Source of the DNA: Bacteroides_E sp964522975
Lineage (GTDB): Bacteria; Bacteroidota; Bacteroidia; Bacteroidales; Bacteroidaceae
Assembly: GCA_964522975.1 (NCBI GenBank)
Contig: CAZFXK010000080.1
Location: 1-11,484 of the forward strand
DNA length: 11,484 bases
Direction of reading: 5' to 3'
Shown one piece after another: positions 5,620 through 11,484 of the stretch. Both the position numbers and the translations under genes were made by a program. The first letter of the stretch is position 1. Each line of letters starts with the position of its first letter. The notes under the pieces are model-generated. The model saw only the letters and a program-made list of their open reading frames with translations. It did not search any database and was not told where the DNA came from.

Positions 5620-8295
5620 TTAACCTCCAAGTTTATTGTAGAGTTCGAATAGGCAATCCAAGCGGTCTCGGTCTGAGACGAATGGCGCATCCCTATAACA
5701 ACGGTCTATTACGCAATCTAGCAGATAGTGGGCATAGCGTAGTTCATCCGGCATATTGTCAGGGTCATACCACTCAGCGTAAGTCATCCCTGAGTATTTC
5801 TCCCTTGCGGCGATGATAGCCAACACTCGCTGGGTGATTTCTGCTTTTTGTTCTTTACCGACATCGGGAAACGGGAACGTGTTGTACCCGAGTTGGGATG
5901 AGTATCGTATTCGTGTTTCCAAGGCTCCGCAAACCGTCCTAACCCATACATTATGCATCTTCGAAGCGACTATGCCGAATATCCACGGCTCGCAATCGTA
6001 GACAACGAAGGCAAGGTTTGTGACAATGATGTTCTTACCAACGAAGCCGATAGGAATGTAGACCCTGTTTTCCGAAGACACAGAAGGCACAACGAGCGAA
6101 CTCTTATACGTTTCATTCGTCTCACGAAAACGATGTGGGTGGGTGGCGTGTGTGCGAGCCGACCTATCCGTACTGGCAAGCCGAGCCTGCTTAACCTTCT
6201 CAACCCTATCAGCAATACAGGGAATCCCCATTGCTTCTTGAAGTTCGGTGTCACGTATCCAAAAGCACCAACGCTCGATTCCGTTAATGAATTCCTCAGC
6301 CCCGACAACTTTTTTAAGGAACTTTTCCGCACGAGGGTCTTTCGACACAACATCTACCTTTTGCTCGTGGGACAGCAAATAGTCGCTCCAATATAGCGGC
6401 ATATTGCCCTTAACCATCTTAGGTAACTTACTGATAGACACATTACGCTTCTTCACTATCGTATCGCCCGGCACTAAATACGGGCTGATGCTTCTCGGTT
6501 CAAAAACTGTGGTGGCCGTGTACAACTCCCGTGGCTGCAAGTCTGTACGAGGAACGATGCCAATTATCACGACAGTAACCGCCGTTCTATTTCGCGCGTC
6601 GTTCTTCCACTTAAAAGACGTATGCGCAAACCGTATATATACGCCTTTTTCAAACAGTTTCGGCCACAATAACTGAACCTGTTCGCCTTGCGTGAGCGAA
6701 TTAGTGGTCACGAAAGCAAACCCGCCCCCATGAGCGCAGATATATTTTGTGGCGAGCATAAACCAACACGCGGCATAGTCTAAATTGGAGATTCCTCTAT
6801 AACCAGTAAACACTCTCACCAAGTCTGCTTTCTGTGCGGCGGTCTGTTTCCTTGCACCGACATAAGAAGGGTTTCCTATCAGATAGGTTTCTTTGTCACC
6901 ACGGCAGACCGTTTCCCAGTCAATGCGCGTGGCGTTCCCGTTTACAATGTTGTTGCTGAACAATACCCCAATCGTATCCGTAAAGAGACGCTTGACATCA
7001 TATCCCTCCCTCACTTCTTGACATACGACAAACAGAAACCCCAAGCGGGCGATAGCACAGGAAAAAGCATCTTCTTCAATCCCGTAGAAGTTATTCCAAG
7101 AGATGAACGTGCCACTACCATATGATACCGGTCGTTCTGCGCCCCTCAGCGATGAAATTGCTGCACCAAAGGTAGCCGTTTCATCGTGCTTTTCAATCGC
7201 CGCGCTGATTTTTCCGGCAAGTTTACTAAGTTCCTTGAATGCGACGAGTAGGAAATTCCCCGTGCCGCTCGACGGGTCGAACACAGATATCGACCTGACC
7301 TTTTTCAGTAACGCCTCGTACCCCTCACGGCTTGCCTTAATGCGCTCAAACGAGCGGTATAATCCGTCCATGAACAAGGGACCGATAACCTTTTGGATGT
7401 TGGCGGTCGACGTATAGTTGCCGCACGAACTAACCTTTTCATCGCGGATTGTGGATTGTATAAGCGCACCAAGTATGTCGGGACTTATGTCTGACCAATC
7501 CAGAGCCATCAAATCAAGTACAAGGCTTCGTGCCTTTCTGCTAAAATCCAGAAGCGGAAGCGTTTCACCAAATAAACGTGAATCCACATACTGCACGTTT
7601 GAGAAATAGCCAGGTAGGTTACCACGCTCTTTGGTCTTCAGGGCTTCAAACAGATTGCTAAAAAACGAATTAGTATCAGCCCCTGAAGCATCAGTATAAG
7701 TTGAGACCAAGAAACTCAGTCCACCACTTGTTAAAACGCCAATACTGTCAGCAAAACAGCAGAACAGGAGACGGCATAGCAACTCTGCGATGTCGGCGCT
7801 CCTGTTATGGTTTTTGATATTCAATTCATGATACAACTCCGCGAAGTTTTCGGCAGCTTTCTTATCTGCCAACTTCATTTTTTCGGAAGCCGAGTCCTGC
7901 TTTATTCCTAATAACGAAAAAAAGAATTCGATGTAGCGATAAAGATCTACTTTGCTCGTTTCCAATACATCACCGGAATCTCGCTCATATCCAAGCAAGT
8001 CGGTATCATTGACGATTACGATAAACGCTTCCTTAATCTTGCTTAGGTCATTTTTCTTCAGAATGTTGAATTCCGAGTTCAGGTTTGCTGCGGTTGAAGC
8101 CAAGAAAAACACGCCACCATTTCCCTGAATGTGAATCCCCTCGTTTATCGTGCTCTTCGCCCGCACCATCAGGCGAGTATACGTTGCCGACGGGAAATTA
8201 AACGCAGAAAGAAAGCCTTCTAAAAAGGCATCGTTATCGGTGATGGCTCCCAAAGCCCTAACCGCATTCTGAACTTTGTCGTAATCTATGGTCAT
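5620..8295 (-). CDS. MmeI-family DNA methyltransferase/target-recognition protein, nuclease motif not seen
   Basis: The 891 residues compare with about 919 for MmeI (Type IIL, single-chain restriction-modification). The middle and C-terminal parts match the MmeI layout closely: GNYTSTANI (292-300), SAM-binding motif I VFDPSSGTGNF (338-348), catalytic motif IV GNPSYVG (474-480), FVTTNSLTQGEQV (528-540), FAHTSFKWKNDARN (556-569), then target-recognition and C-terminal stretches such as EEFINGIERWCFW and SSENRVYIPIGFV. Motif IV reads NPSY rather than the usual NPPY/F. In MmeI the N-terminal nuclease uses D...E-x-K (IEMK). At the equivalent place here the sequence reads VFFLASTAAN, so cleavage activity is probably absent. 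It likely methylates adenine and/or supplies target recognition. The ATG overlaps the previous stop by 4 bases (ATGA). Confidence 0.85.
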   Translation of the reverse strand: MTIDYDKVQNAVRALGAITDNDAFLEGFLSAFNFPSATYTRLMVRAKSTINEGIHIQGNGGVFFLASTAANLNSEFNILKKNDLSKIKEAFIVIVNDTDLLGYERDSGDVLETSKVDLYRYIEFFFSLLGIKQDSASEKMKLADKKAAENFAELYHELNIKNHNRSADIAELLCRLLFCCFADSIGVLTSGGLSFLVSTYTDASGADTNSFFSNLFEALKTKERGNLPGYFSNVQYVDSRLFGETLPLLDFSRKARSLVLDLMALDWSDISPDILGALIQSTIRDEKVSSCGNYTSTANIQKVIGPLFMDGLYRSFERIKASREGYEALLKKVRSISVFDPSSGTGNFLLVAFKELSKLAGKISAAIEKHDETATFGAAISSLRGAERPVSYGSGTFISWNNFYGIEEDAFSCAIARLGFLFVVCQEVREGYDVKRLFTDTIGVLFSNNIVNGNATRIDWETVCRGDKETYLIGNPSYVGARKQTAAQKADLVRVFTGYRGISNLDYAACWFMLATKYICAHGGGFAFVTTNSLTQGEQVQLLWPKLFEKGVYIRFAHTSFKWKNDARNRTAVTVVIIGIVPRTDLQPRELYTATTVFEPRSISPYLVPGDTIVKKRNVSISKLPKMVKGNMPLYWSDYLLSHEQKVDVVSKDPRAEKFLKKVVGAEEFINGIERWCFWIRDTELQEAMGIPCIADRVEKVKQARLASTDRSARTHATHPHRFRETNETYKSSLVVPSVSSENRVYIPIGFVGKNIIVTNLAFVVYDCEPWIFGIVASKMHNVWVRTVCGALETRIRYSSQLGYNTFPFPDVGKEQKAEITQRVLAIIAAREKYSGMTYAEWYDPDNMPDELRYAHYLLDCVIDRCYRDAPFVSDRDRLDCLFELYNKLGG

Positions 8296-9200
8296 TGGCT
8301 TCCCCCGCTTATCTTTTGCGAATACTCAACGATTCGCCGTGCTACAAATTCCGCTAACTTGACAGGAACGGCGTTCCCAATTGCTTGCTCAACGTCAGTT
8401 TTTTTACCCTCCAGAACAAAACCCTTTGGGAACGTCTGGATGTAGCTTCGCTCCTTAGTGGTCAATTCACGAACCCCGCCCTTGGATGGATCTGCCTTGT
8501 CACCATGGTGCTTTTTATAGCCTTGGGGAATTGGCCTGTTGACACCCCTGATGGTCGCGCTCGGCTCGTCAATGCTAAACACGCCTCTTCGGTTATAGCT
8601 GCGCGGATGCATATAGTAGAATTGCGTGTGAAGCGAATCGCCCAAATAGTCTTTTACCGTCATTTGAACCCTAGACTGTGCCAAATCCAATGCCCTGCCA
8701 AGGAAGTTATCTTCCGCACCAAGTAGCCCAATCATAAAGAAGCGCCTTCGAGCCTGCGGCACACCGCAGTGGCTTGCGTTTAAGATTCGTATGGTAAGGC
8801 CATAACCCGCTTTCTTGAAGATTCTCTGCGCTTTCGGCAGTATCGGCATACGCTTGATGTTGTAGACGTTTTCCATAACGAACCACGTTGGTTTAATCTC
8901 GCTCACGATGTTTGCAAAGCGAACGGTCAGATTGGCACGCTCACCCATATTTCTATTTCCGGCTATAGAAAAATCCTGACATGGAGGACCGCCAATAATC
9001 ATGTCCGGGCTAAACGCCTTTACGTGGTTAATCGCTTCTGCCACGTTCAAATCGTAGTCATATACAAGGTGCTGGAAGTTGTCCCTGTATATATTGATTG
9101 CCGGTATCCAGTTGTCGTAAGCGGCTAGGACCTCAATCCCTGCGTTTTGAAAACCCAGAGACATCCCTCCACAGCCGCAAAACAAATCTACAGCCCTCAT
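8292..9200 (-). CDS. DNA cytosine-5 methyltransferase, second of a tandem pair
   Basis: The 302-residue enzyme transfers a methyl group from SAM to C5 of a target cytosine. Visible motifs are motif I DLFCGCGGMSLGF (5-17), motif IV GGPPCQDFS with catalytic Cys74, motif VI ENV (110-112), motif VIII QARRR (149-153) and motif X GNAVPVKLAEF (275-285). The target-recognition region between VIII and X is short and contains YYMHPRSYNRRGVFSIDEP, almost the same as in the neighbouring enzyme. The two proteins are about half identical by eye, indicating an ancient duplication. The ATG lies 12 bases after the first enzyme's stop, with a GTGAGGATGG-type ribosome binding site, and its own stop overlaps the MmeI-like start. 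Its probable job is protecting the recognition site. Confidence 0.95.
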   Translation of the reverse strand: MRAVDLFCGCGGMSLGFQNAGIEVLAAYDNWIPAINIYRDNFQHLVYDYDLNVAEAINHVKAFSPDMIIGGPPCQDFSIAGNRNMGERANLTVRFANIVSEIKPTWFVMENVYNIKRMPILPKAQRIFKKAGYGLTIRILNASHCGVPQARRRFFMIGLLGAEDNFLGRALDLAQSRVQMTVKDYLGDSLHTQFYYMHPRSYNRRGVFSIDEPSATIRGVNRPIPQGYKKHHGDKADPSKGGVRELTTKERSYIQTFPKGFVLEGKKTDVEQAIGNAVPVKLAEFVARRIVEYSQKISGGSQ

Positions 9201-9212
9201 ATAGAACCATCC

Positions 9213-10130
9213 TCACTTTGTGCGCGATTTATCATATTCAATGATTGCGCAAGCGATATACTCCGCCAACTTCACAGGAACGGCGTTGCCAATCATCTGG
9301 TTTAGGTTTGACTTAGTTCCTTCGAACTTGAAGGTTTTTGGGAACGTTTGAATATAGCCTCGTTCAAGAACAGTCAGTGCCCTCACTTTGGGTCCTATCT
9401 CGACAGGGTCGGATGGATGCCCTTTATAGCCGCTCGGTATCGGCCTATCGACGCCGCGAATCGTCTGGCACGGTTCATCAATGCTAAACACGCCTCGCCT
9501 GTTGTAACTCCTCGGAACGCGGAAATAGTAGTCGACCCCGAAATCATATCCTATGTCTTCAAAATACTGCCGCATAGTTATCGGCCTGTCCGCCAAATGC
9601 ACGTCAAGATATTTTTGCAGGAAACCGTCCTCCTCGCCGAGACAACCGACAAGAACATAACGCTTCCGCGATTGAGGAACTCCACAGAGGCTCGCGTCCA
9701 ATACCGTAGAAGACAATCCGTAGCCCTCACTCTTGAACCTCTCCAGAACCTCTGTTAAAATGTCCTTCCTGATAATTCCAGGTACATTCTCCATCAGGAA
9801 GTATTGAGGACGCACCGTAGTGATAATGTCGCAGTAAGTAATGGTCAAAACCGCCCTCCCTAAATTAACGTTCCTGTGACCCGCTGACGAAAAGTCTTGG
9901 CACGGGGGGCCACCGATGATAATGTCGGGTGATAGTTTCTTTATGTCCGCTTGAGTCTGTTCGTCAGCCAAGTCTTGCTCATATATAGGATGCTCAAAGT
10001 TCATACGGTGCACGTCGACCGCAGGCTTCCAGTTGTCATACGCCGCCACGATATCAAAGCCAGCGTTCTGGAAACCCAAAGACAATCCTCCGCAACCGCA
10101 GAACAAGTCAATAGTTCTCATTTTCTTCAT
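9213..10130 (-). CDS. DNA cytosine-5 methyltransferase, first of a tandem pair
   Basis: The 305-residue C5 methyltransferase has all core motifs: DLFCGCGGLSLGF (8-20), GGPPCQDFS (73-81, catalytic Cys77), ENV (114-116), QSRKR (153-157) and GNAVPVKLAEY (281-291). The recognition region is compact, with YYFRVPRSYNRRGVFSIDEP and TIRGVDRP. Translation may start at ATG 10130 or at ATG 10121 (MRTIDLF); the upstream GGGCGGGAT is a weak ribosome binding site either way. It is the first enzyme after the regulator gene, separated by 57 bases with no strong promoter visible. In systems such as LlaJI (asymmetric target) or BsuMI, two C5 enzymes are reported to serve one restriction activity; the same may hold here. 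Confidence 0.95.
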   Translation of the reverse strand: MKKMRTIDLFCGCGGLSLGFQNAGFDIVAAYDNWKPAVDVHRMNFEHPIYEQDLADEQTQADIKKLSPDIIIGGPPCQDFSSAGHRNVNLGRAVLTITYCDIITTVRPQYFLMENVPGIIRKDILTEVLERFKSEGYGLSSTVLDASLCGVPQSRKRYVLVGCLGEEDGFLQKYLDVHLADRPITMRQYFEDIGYDFGVDYYFRVPRSYNRRGVFSIDEPCQTIRGVDRPIPSGYKGHPSDPVEIGPKVRALTVLERGYIQTFPKTFKFEGTKSNLNQMIGNAVPVKLAEYIACAIIEYDKSRTK

Positions 10131-10187
10131 GGGTAGTATCCCGCCCTATTCGTTGTCACTATAAGTAAAAATATCGAAAGCAATAAT

Positions 10188-10400
10188 TTAAGTGTTCGAT
10201 TCATCTCTCATCTCCATAATGTCGCTGACGTCACAGTGCAACGCCGAGCAGATTTTTTGTAGTATACCGGTGTTCACGTTTTCGTTCCGGCCGAGTTTAG
10301 CGACAGAGGATGAACTAATCCCAGACAGTTTCTGCAGGTCTTTCTTCTTCATCTTCTTATCAATAAGTAACTTCCATAGCTTGTTGTAGCTAATTGTCAT
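10188..10400 (-). CDS. small XRE/Cro-type regulator heading the restriction-modification operon
   Basis: The 70-residue protein is essentially one helix-turn-helix domain of the HTH_26/YozG type: YNKLWKLLIDKKMKKKDLQ, then the turn and recognition helix GISSSSVAKLGRNENVN, then TGILQKICSALHCDVSDIME. The ATG at 10400 has an excellent ribosome binding site (AGGAGG at 10413-10408, 7 bases away). It is the first gene after the only strong promoter seen for the operon. By position it is a control protein that probably autoregulates and times expression of the methyltransferases relative to the nuclease, as in many restriction-modification systems. That role is inferred, not shown by sequence. Confidence 0.85.
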   Translation of the reverse strand: MTISYNKLWKLLIDKKMKKKDLQKLSGISSSSVAKLGRNENVNTGILQKICSALHCDVSDIMEMRDESNT

Positions 10401-10431
10401 CTTGCCACCTCCTGAAAAATGAACCTACAGT

Positions 10432-10460
10432 ATCTTACCACAAAATTGAGAGATTATCAA
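10432..10460 (-). promoter_or_regulatory. sigma-A-type promoter of the restriction-modification operon
   Basis: On the minus strand a -35 TTGATA (10460-10455), a 17-bp spacer and an extended -10 TGgTAAGAT (-10 hexamer 10437-10432) are present. Transcription would start near 10425, leaving a leader of about 25 bases that contains only the ribosome binding site. This is the best promoter I see in the window. Confidence 0.7.
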
Positions 10461-10467
10461 GCAAAAC

Positions 10468-10479
10468 TCTGAGTTCAGA
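10468..10479. promoter_or_regulatory. candidate operator palindrome upstream of the operon promoter
   Basis: TCTGAGTTCAGA has perfect 5-base arms around a GT centre. It lies 8 bases upstream of the -35 box, in the intergenic region between the divergent regulator genes. It is a plausible binding site for either XRE protein. No second copy was found nearby, so support is modest. Confidence 0.3.
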
Positions 10480-10583
10480 CAACTAAATATTCGTTCTCGT
10501 TATTAATTATTTGGCATAACTACTGCGTTCCGACCGATATTTAAACCGAAAATTTTTTTAAATAAATATCAACTAAATGTGTA

Positions 10584-11000
10584 TAAGGTTAACTTGACAT
10601 GCGAGAGGGGGTCTATTTTGAAAAATAACGTGCGTGCATTAAGAGGGAAAATGGGTTTAACACAGGCAGAACTTGGAAAGCTTGCAGGGATATCAAGGCA
10701 AGCTATAAATGCAATTGAGACCAGTAAGTTTGAGCCATCTATTCGTCTTGCATATTCTCTTTCAAAAATCTTCTCTAAAAAAATTGAGGAGGTGTTCGAT
10801 TTTGAGGATGATTGAGTCATGATTTGTAAAAGTATATCGAACACAATGAATTGAAAGGAGAGCTAAGCAATGAAATTTTTACGATACCCCTTTGTTAACG
10901 GTATTTTTGTGAGCATATTCTCGTCATTTTATGCTTTCATTTTGATTGCCACTTCTAATCATGTTAAGTTTCAGAACATTCTATATTACACAAAAACCAG
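10584..11000 (+). repeat. right copy of the ~0.42-kb direct repeat flanking the restriction-modification block
   Basis: This aligns with 700-1117 in the same orientation at about 93% identity by eye; weaker similarity extends left to about 10575. It carries the uninterrupted TAAGG site that the MITE occupies in the left copy, an intact XRE gene and the first 44 or so codons of the membrane-protein gene. Beyond 11000 the sequence is unrelated to the left copy. Confidence 0.85.
10618..10815 (+). CDS. XRE-family transcriptional regulator (intact copy)
   Basis: The 65-residue protein starts at TTG 10618, preceded by AGAGGGGG with about 6 bases of spacing. A longer reading from ATG 10579 adds 13 residues with no family resemblance and crosses the ribosome binding site, so it is less likely. 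The sequence is a compact Cro/CI-type helix-turn-helix: VRALRGKMGLTQAELGKLAG, the recognition helix SRQAINAIET, then FEPSIRLAYSLSKIFSKKIEE and an acidic tail. It is nearly identical to the frameshifted copy at 734-932 and diverges from the operon's own regulator at 10188-10400. It probably represses its own operon, but here its partner membrane gene is truncated. It points away from the restriction-modification operon, and the two share about 217 bp of divergent control region. Confidence 0.85.
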   Translation: MKNNVRALRGKMGLTQAELGKLAGISRQAINAIETSKFEPSIRLAYSLSKIFSKKIEEVFDFEDD

Positions 11001-11019
11001 GATATTTATTGTAAGATAA
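10870..11019 (+). pseudogene. truncated copy of the small membrane protein
   Basis: An ATG with an AAAGGAG site 10 bases upstream opens a 49-residue reading (MKFLRYPFVNGIFVSIFSS and on). It matches the first 43 or so residues of the gene at 987-1274, then switches at 11000 to an unrelated tail (RIFIVR) and stops. The first transmembrane segment is kept and the second is lost. The start codon is intact here but mutated in the left copy, so the two copies carry complementary damage. Confidence 0.7.
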
Positions 11020-11324
11020 AATTACCGAAAAAAGGGGGGTACAAAAGAAATTCCCCACCCCCATATGAGGAATTTTGACTTGCAAAAAACAATCAAACAC
11101 ACTTTCATTATCCATCAATGTAGCTTTTAATATTACGTCACCAACATACATATCCATATTTGCTTCTAATTACACCGATATTCTGTGATGCATTCACACC
11201 AATAATCGCCATCAGCTCCCTTTAGACCTTTTCGCTGCCAAAAACGCCCTTGCTTACAGCTTATCTTCCCATTAGCTAGGATAGGTTCTCTTTCAAACAT
11301 TGGCTCGGCAACATGCCTCACAAA
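11020..11324. other. AT-rich gene-free stretch with faint coding remnants
   Basis: No convincing gene is present. A hairpin AAATTCC/GGAATTT (11048-11054 with 11069-11075) and a GGGGGT/ACCCCC pairing occur near the end of the truncated membrane gene without a strong T-run. On the minus strand, 11157-10981 reads MDMYVGDVILKATLMDNES and on, which faintly recalls the start of cyclophilin-like-fold proteins but soon loses any resemblance. Also on the minus strand, a reading ending at 11166 contains CKQGRFWQRKGLKGADGDYW and further cysteines; its only upstream ATGs fall within the tRNA terminators or give a very short peptide. Both look like debris. Confidence 0.4.
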
Positions 11325-11325
11325 C

Positions 11326-11350
11326 AAAAAAATAGCCGATAAGTCGGCTA
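11326..11350 (-). terminator. Rho-independent terminator downstream of the tRNA-Leu gene
   Basis: A 7-bp perfect stem TAGCCGA/TCGGCTA (11333-11350) with a 4-base loop is followed on the minus strand by seven T's (11332-11326). A-rich sequence on the other side could let it work in both directions. Confidence 0.75.
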
Positions 11351-11354
11351 AAAT

Positions 11355-11398
11355 AATAAAAAAGCTACTACTCACTAATAATTAATGGGTACTAGCTT
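11355..11398 (-). terminator. first terminator of the tRNA-Leu transcript
   Basis: On the minus strand AAGCTAGTAC (11398-11389) pairs with GTAGTAGCTT (11371-11362) with one mismatch in ten, followed by a T-rich tract. It begins about 33 bases after the tRNA 3' end and sits in tandem with the stronger hairpin at 11333-11350. Confidence 0.65.
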
Positions 11399-11430
11399 CT
11401 TTGTTATTTATTATATTATTATTTAATTAT

Positions 11431-11484
11431 TGGTGCGAGGGAAGGGAGTCGAACCCTCATGGTCTGTGACCAATAGTCCCTCAA
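11431..11484 (-). tRNA. tRNA-Leu (anticodon GAG), 3' part only
   Basis: Read on the minus strand the sequence gives the 3' part of a class II tRNA. There is an anticodon loop TTGAGG with anticodon GAG (11482-11480), the 3' strand of the anticodon stem, and a long variable arm TGGTC-ACA-GACCA. The T arm follows (GAGGG TTCGACT CCCTT), then the acceptor strand CCCTCGC, discriminator A and encoded CCA ending at 11431. The long variable arm with GAG identifies leucine. The 5' half lies beyond the window edge. Two terminators follow it. Confidence 0.85.

Noticed and set aside
2479..10130. Assignment to DISARM, BREX, Type I or Type III restriction-modification
   Set aside because: No DUF1998 or PLD protein, no PglZ/BrxC, no HsdS/HsdR and no Mod/Res pair is present; only individual family resemblances are shared.

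Overview
The window looks like an accessory region of a low-GC Firmicute, most likely a clostridium. This is inferred from strong AGGAGG-type ribosome binding sites, a TTG start, AT-rich flanks, and small XRE and membrane-protein cassettes. The host was not identified directly. The centre (about 2.05-10.40 kb) is visibly richer in G+C than the flanks, which suggests it was acquired horizontally.

Left flank (1-2031). The first codons of a gene running off the left edge (YjbQ-like by resemblance) lie behind a Fur-type palindrome. Next comes the frameshifted and internally deleted stub of a DHH-family pyrophosphatase with its terminator. A 235-bp MITE-like element (465-699) follows, with TGAATATTCC terminal inverted repeats, IS21-like subterminal repeats, a large internal hairpin and a 5-bp target duplication (TAAGG). 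It sits just upstream of a frameshifted XRE regulator gene, followed by two small membrane-protein genes, the first without its ATG. On the minus strand lie two remnants: an Imm5-like immunity protein with an amber stop, and the first 37 codons of a MmcQ/YjbR-like protein.

Core (2050-10400, all minus strand, one probable operon). The transcription order is a small XRE regulator, two tandem cytosine-5 DNA methyltransferases, a MmeI-family methyltransferase/target-recognition protein, an SF2 helicase, a GIY-YIG (T5orf172-type) nuclease protein, and a Vsr-type mismatch endonuclease. Genes overlap or are separated by only a few to about 20 bases, apart from 57 bases after the regulator. A convincing promoter (TTGATA, 17 bp, TGgTAAGAT) lies upstream of the regulator. 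The set does not match BREX, DISARM, Type I or Type III. The MmeI-like protein keeps its SAM-binding and target-recognition regions, but the E-x-K nuclease motif of MmeI is not visible. Cleavage may therefore be done by the helicase and GIY-YIG pair. The two C5 enzymes probably protect the site, and Vsr would repair T:G mismatches made by deamination of 5-methylcytosine.

Right flank (10575-11484). A second copy of the XRE/membrane cassette, about 93% identical to the left one by eye, lies in the same orientation. Here the XRE gene is intact and the membrane gene is truncated. The restriction-modification block is thus bracketed by imperfect direct repeats of about 0.42 kb. An AT-rich stretch, two terminators and the 3' part of a tRNA-Leu(GAG) gene end the window.
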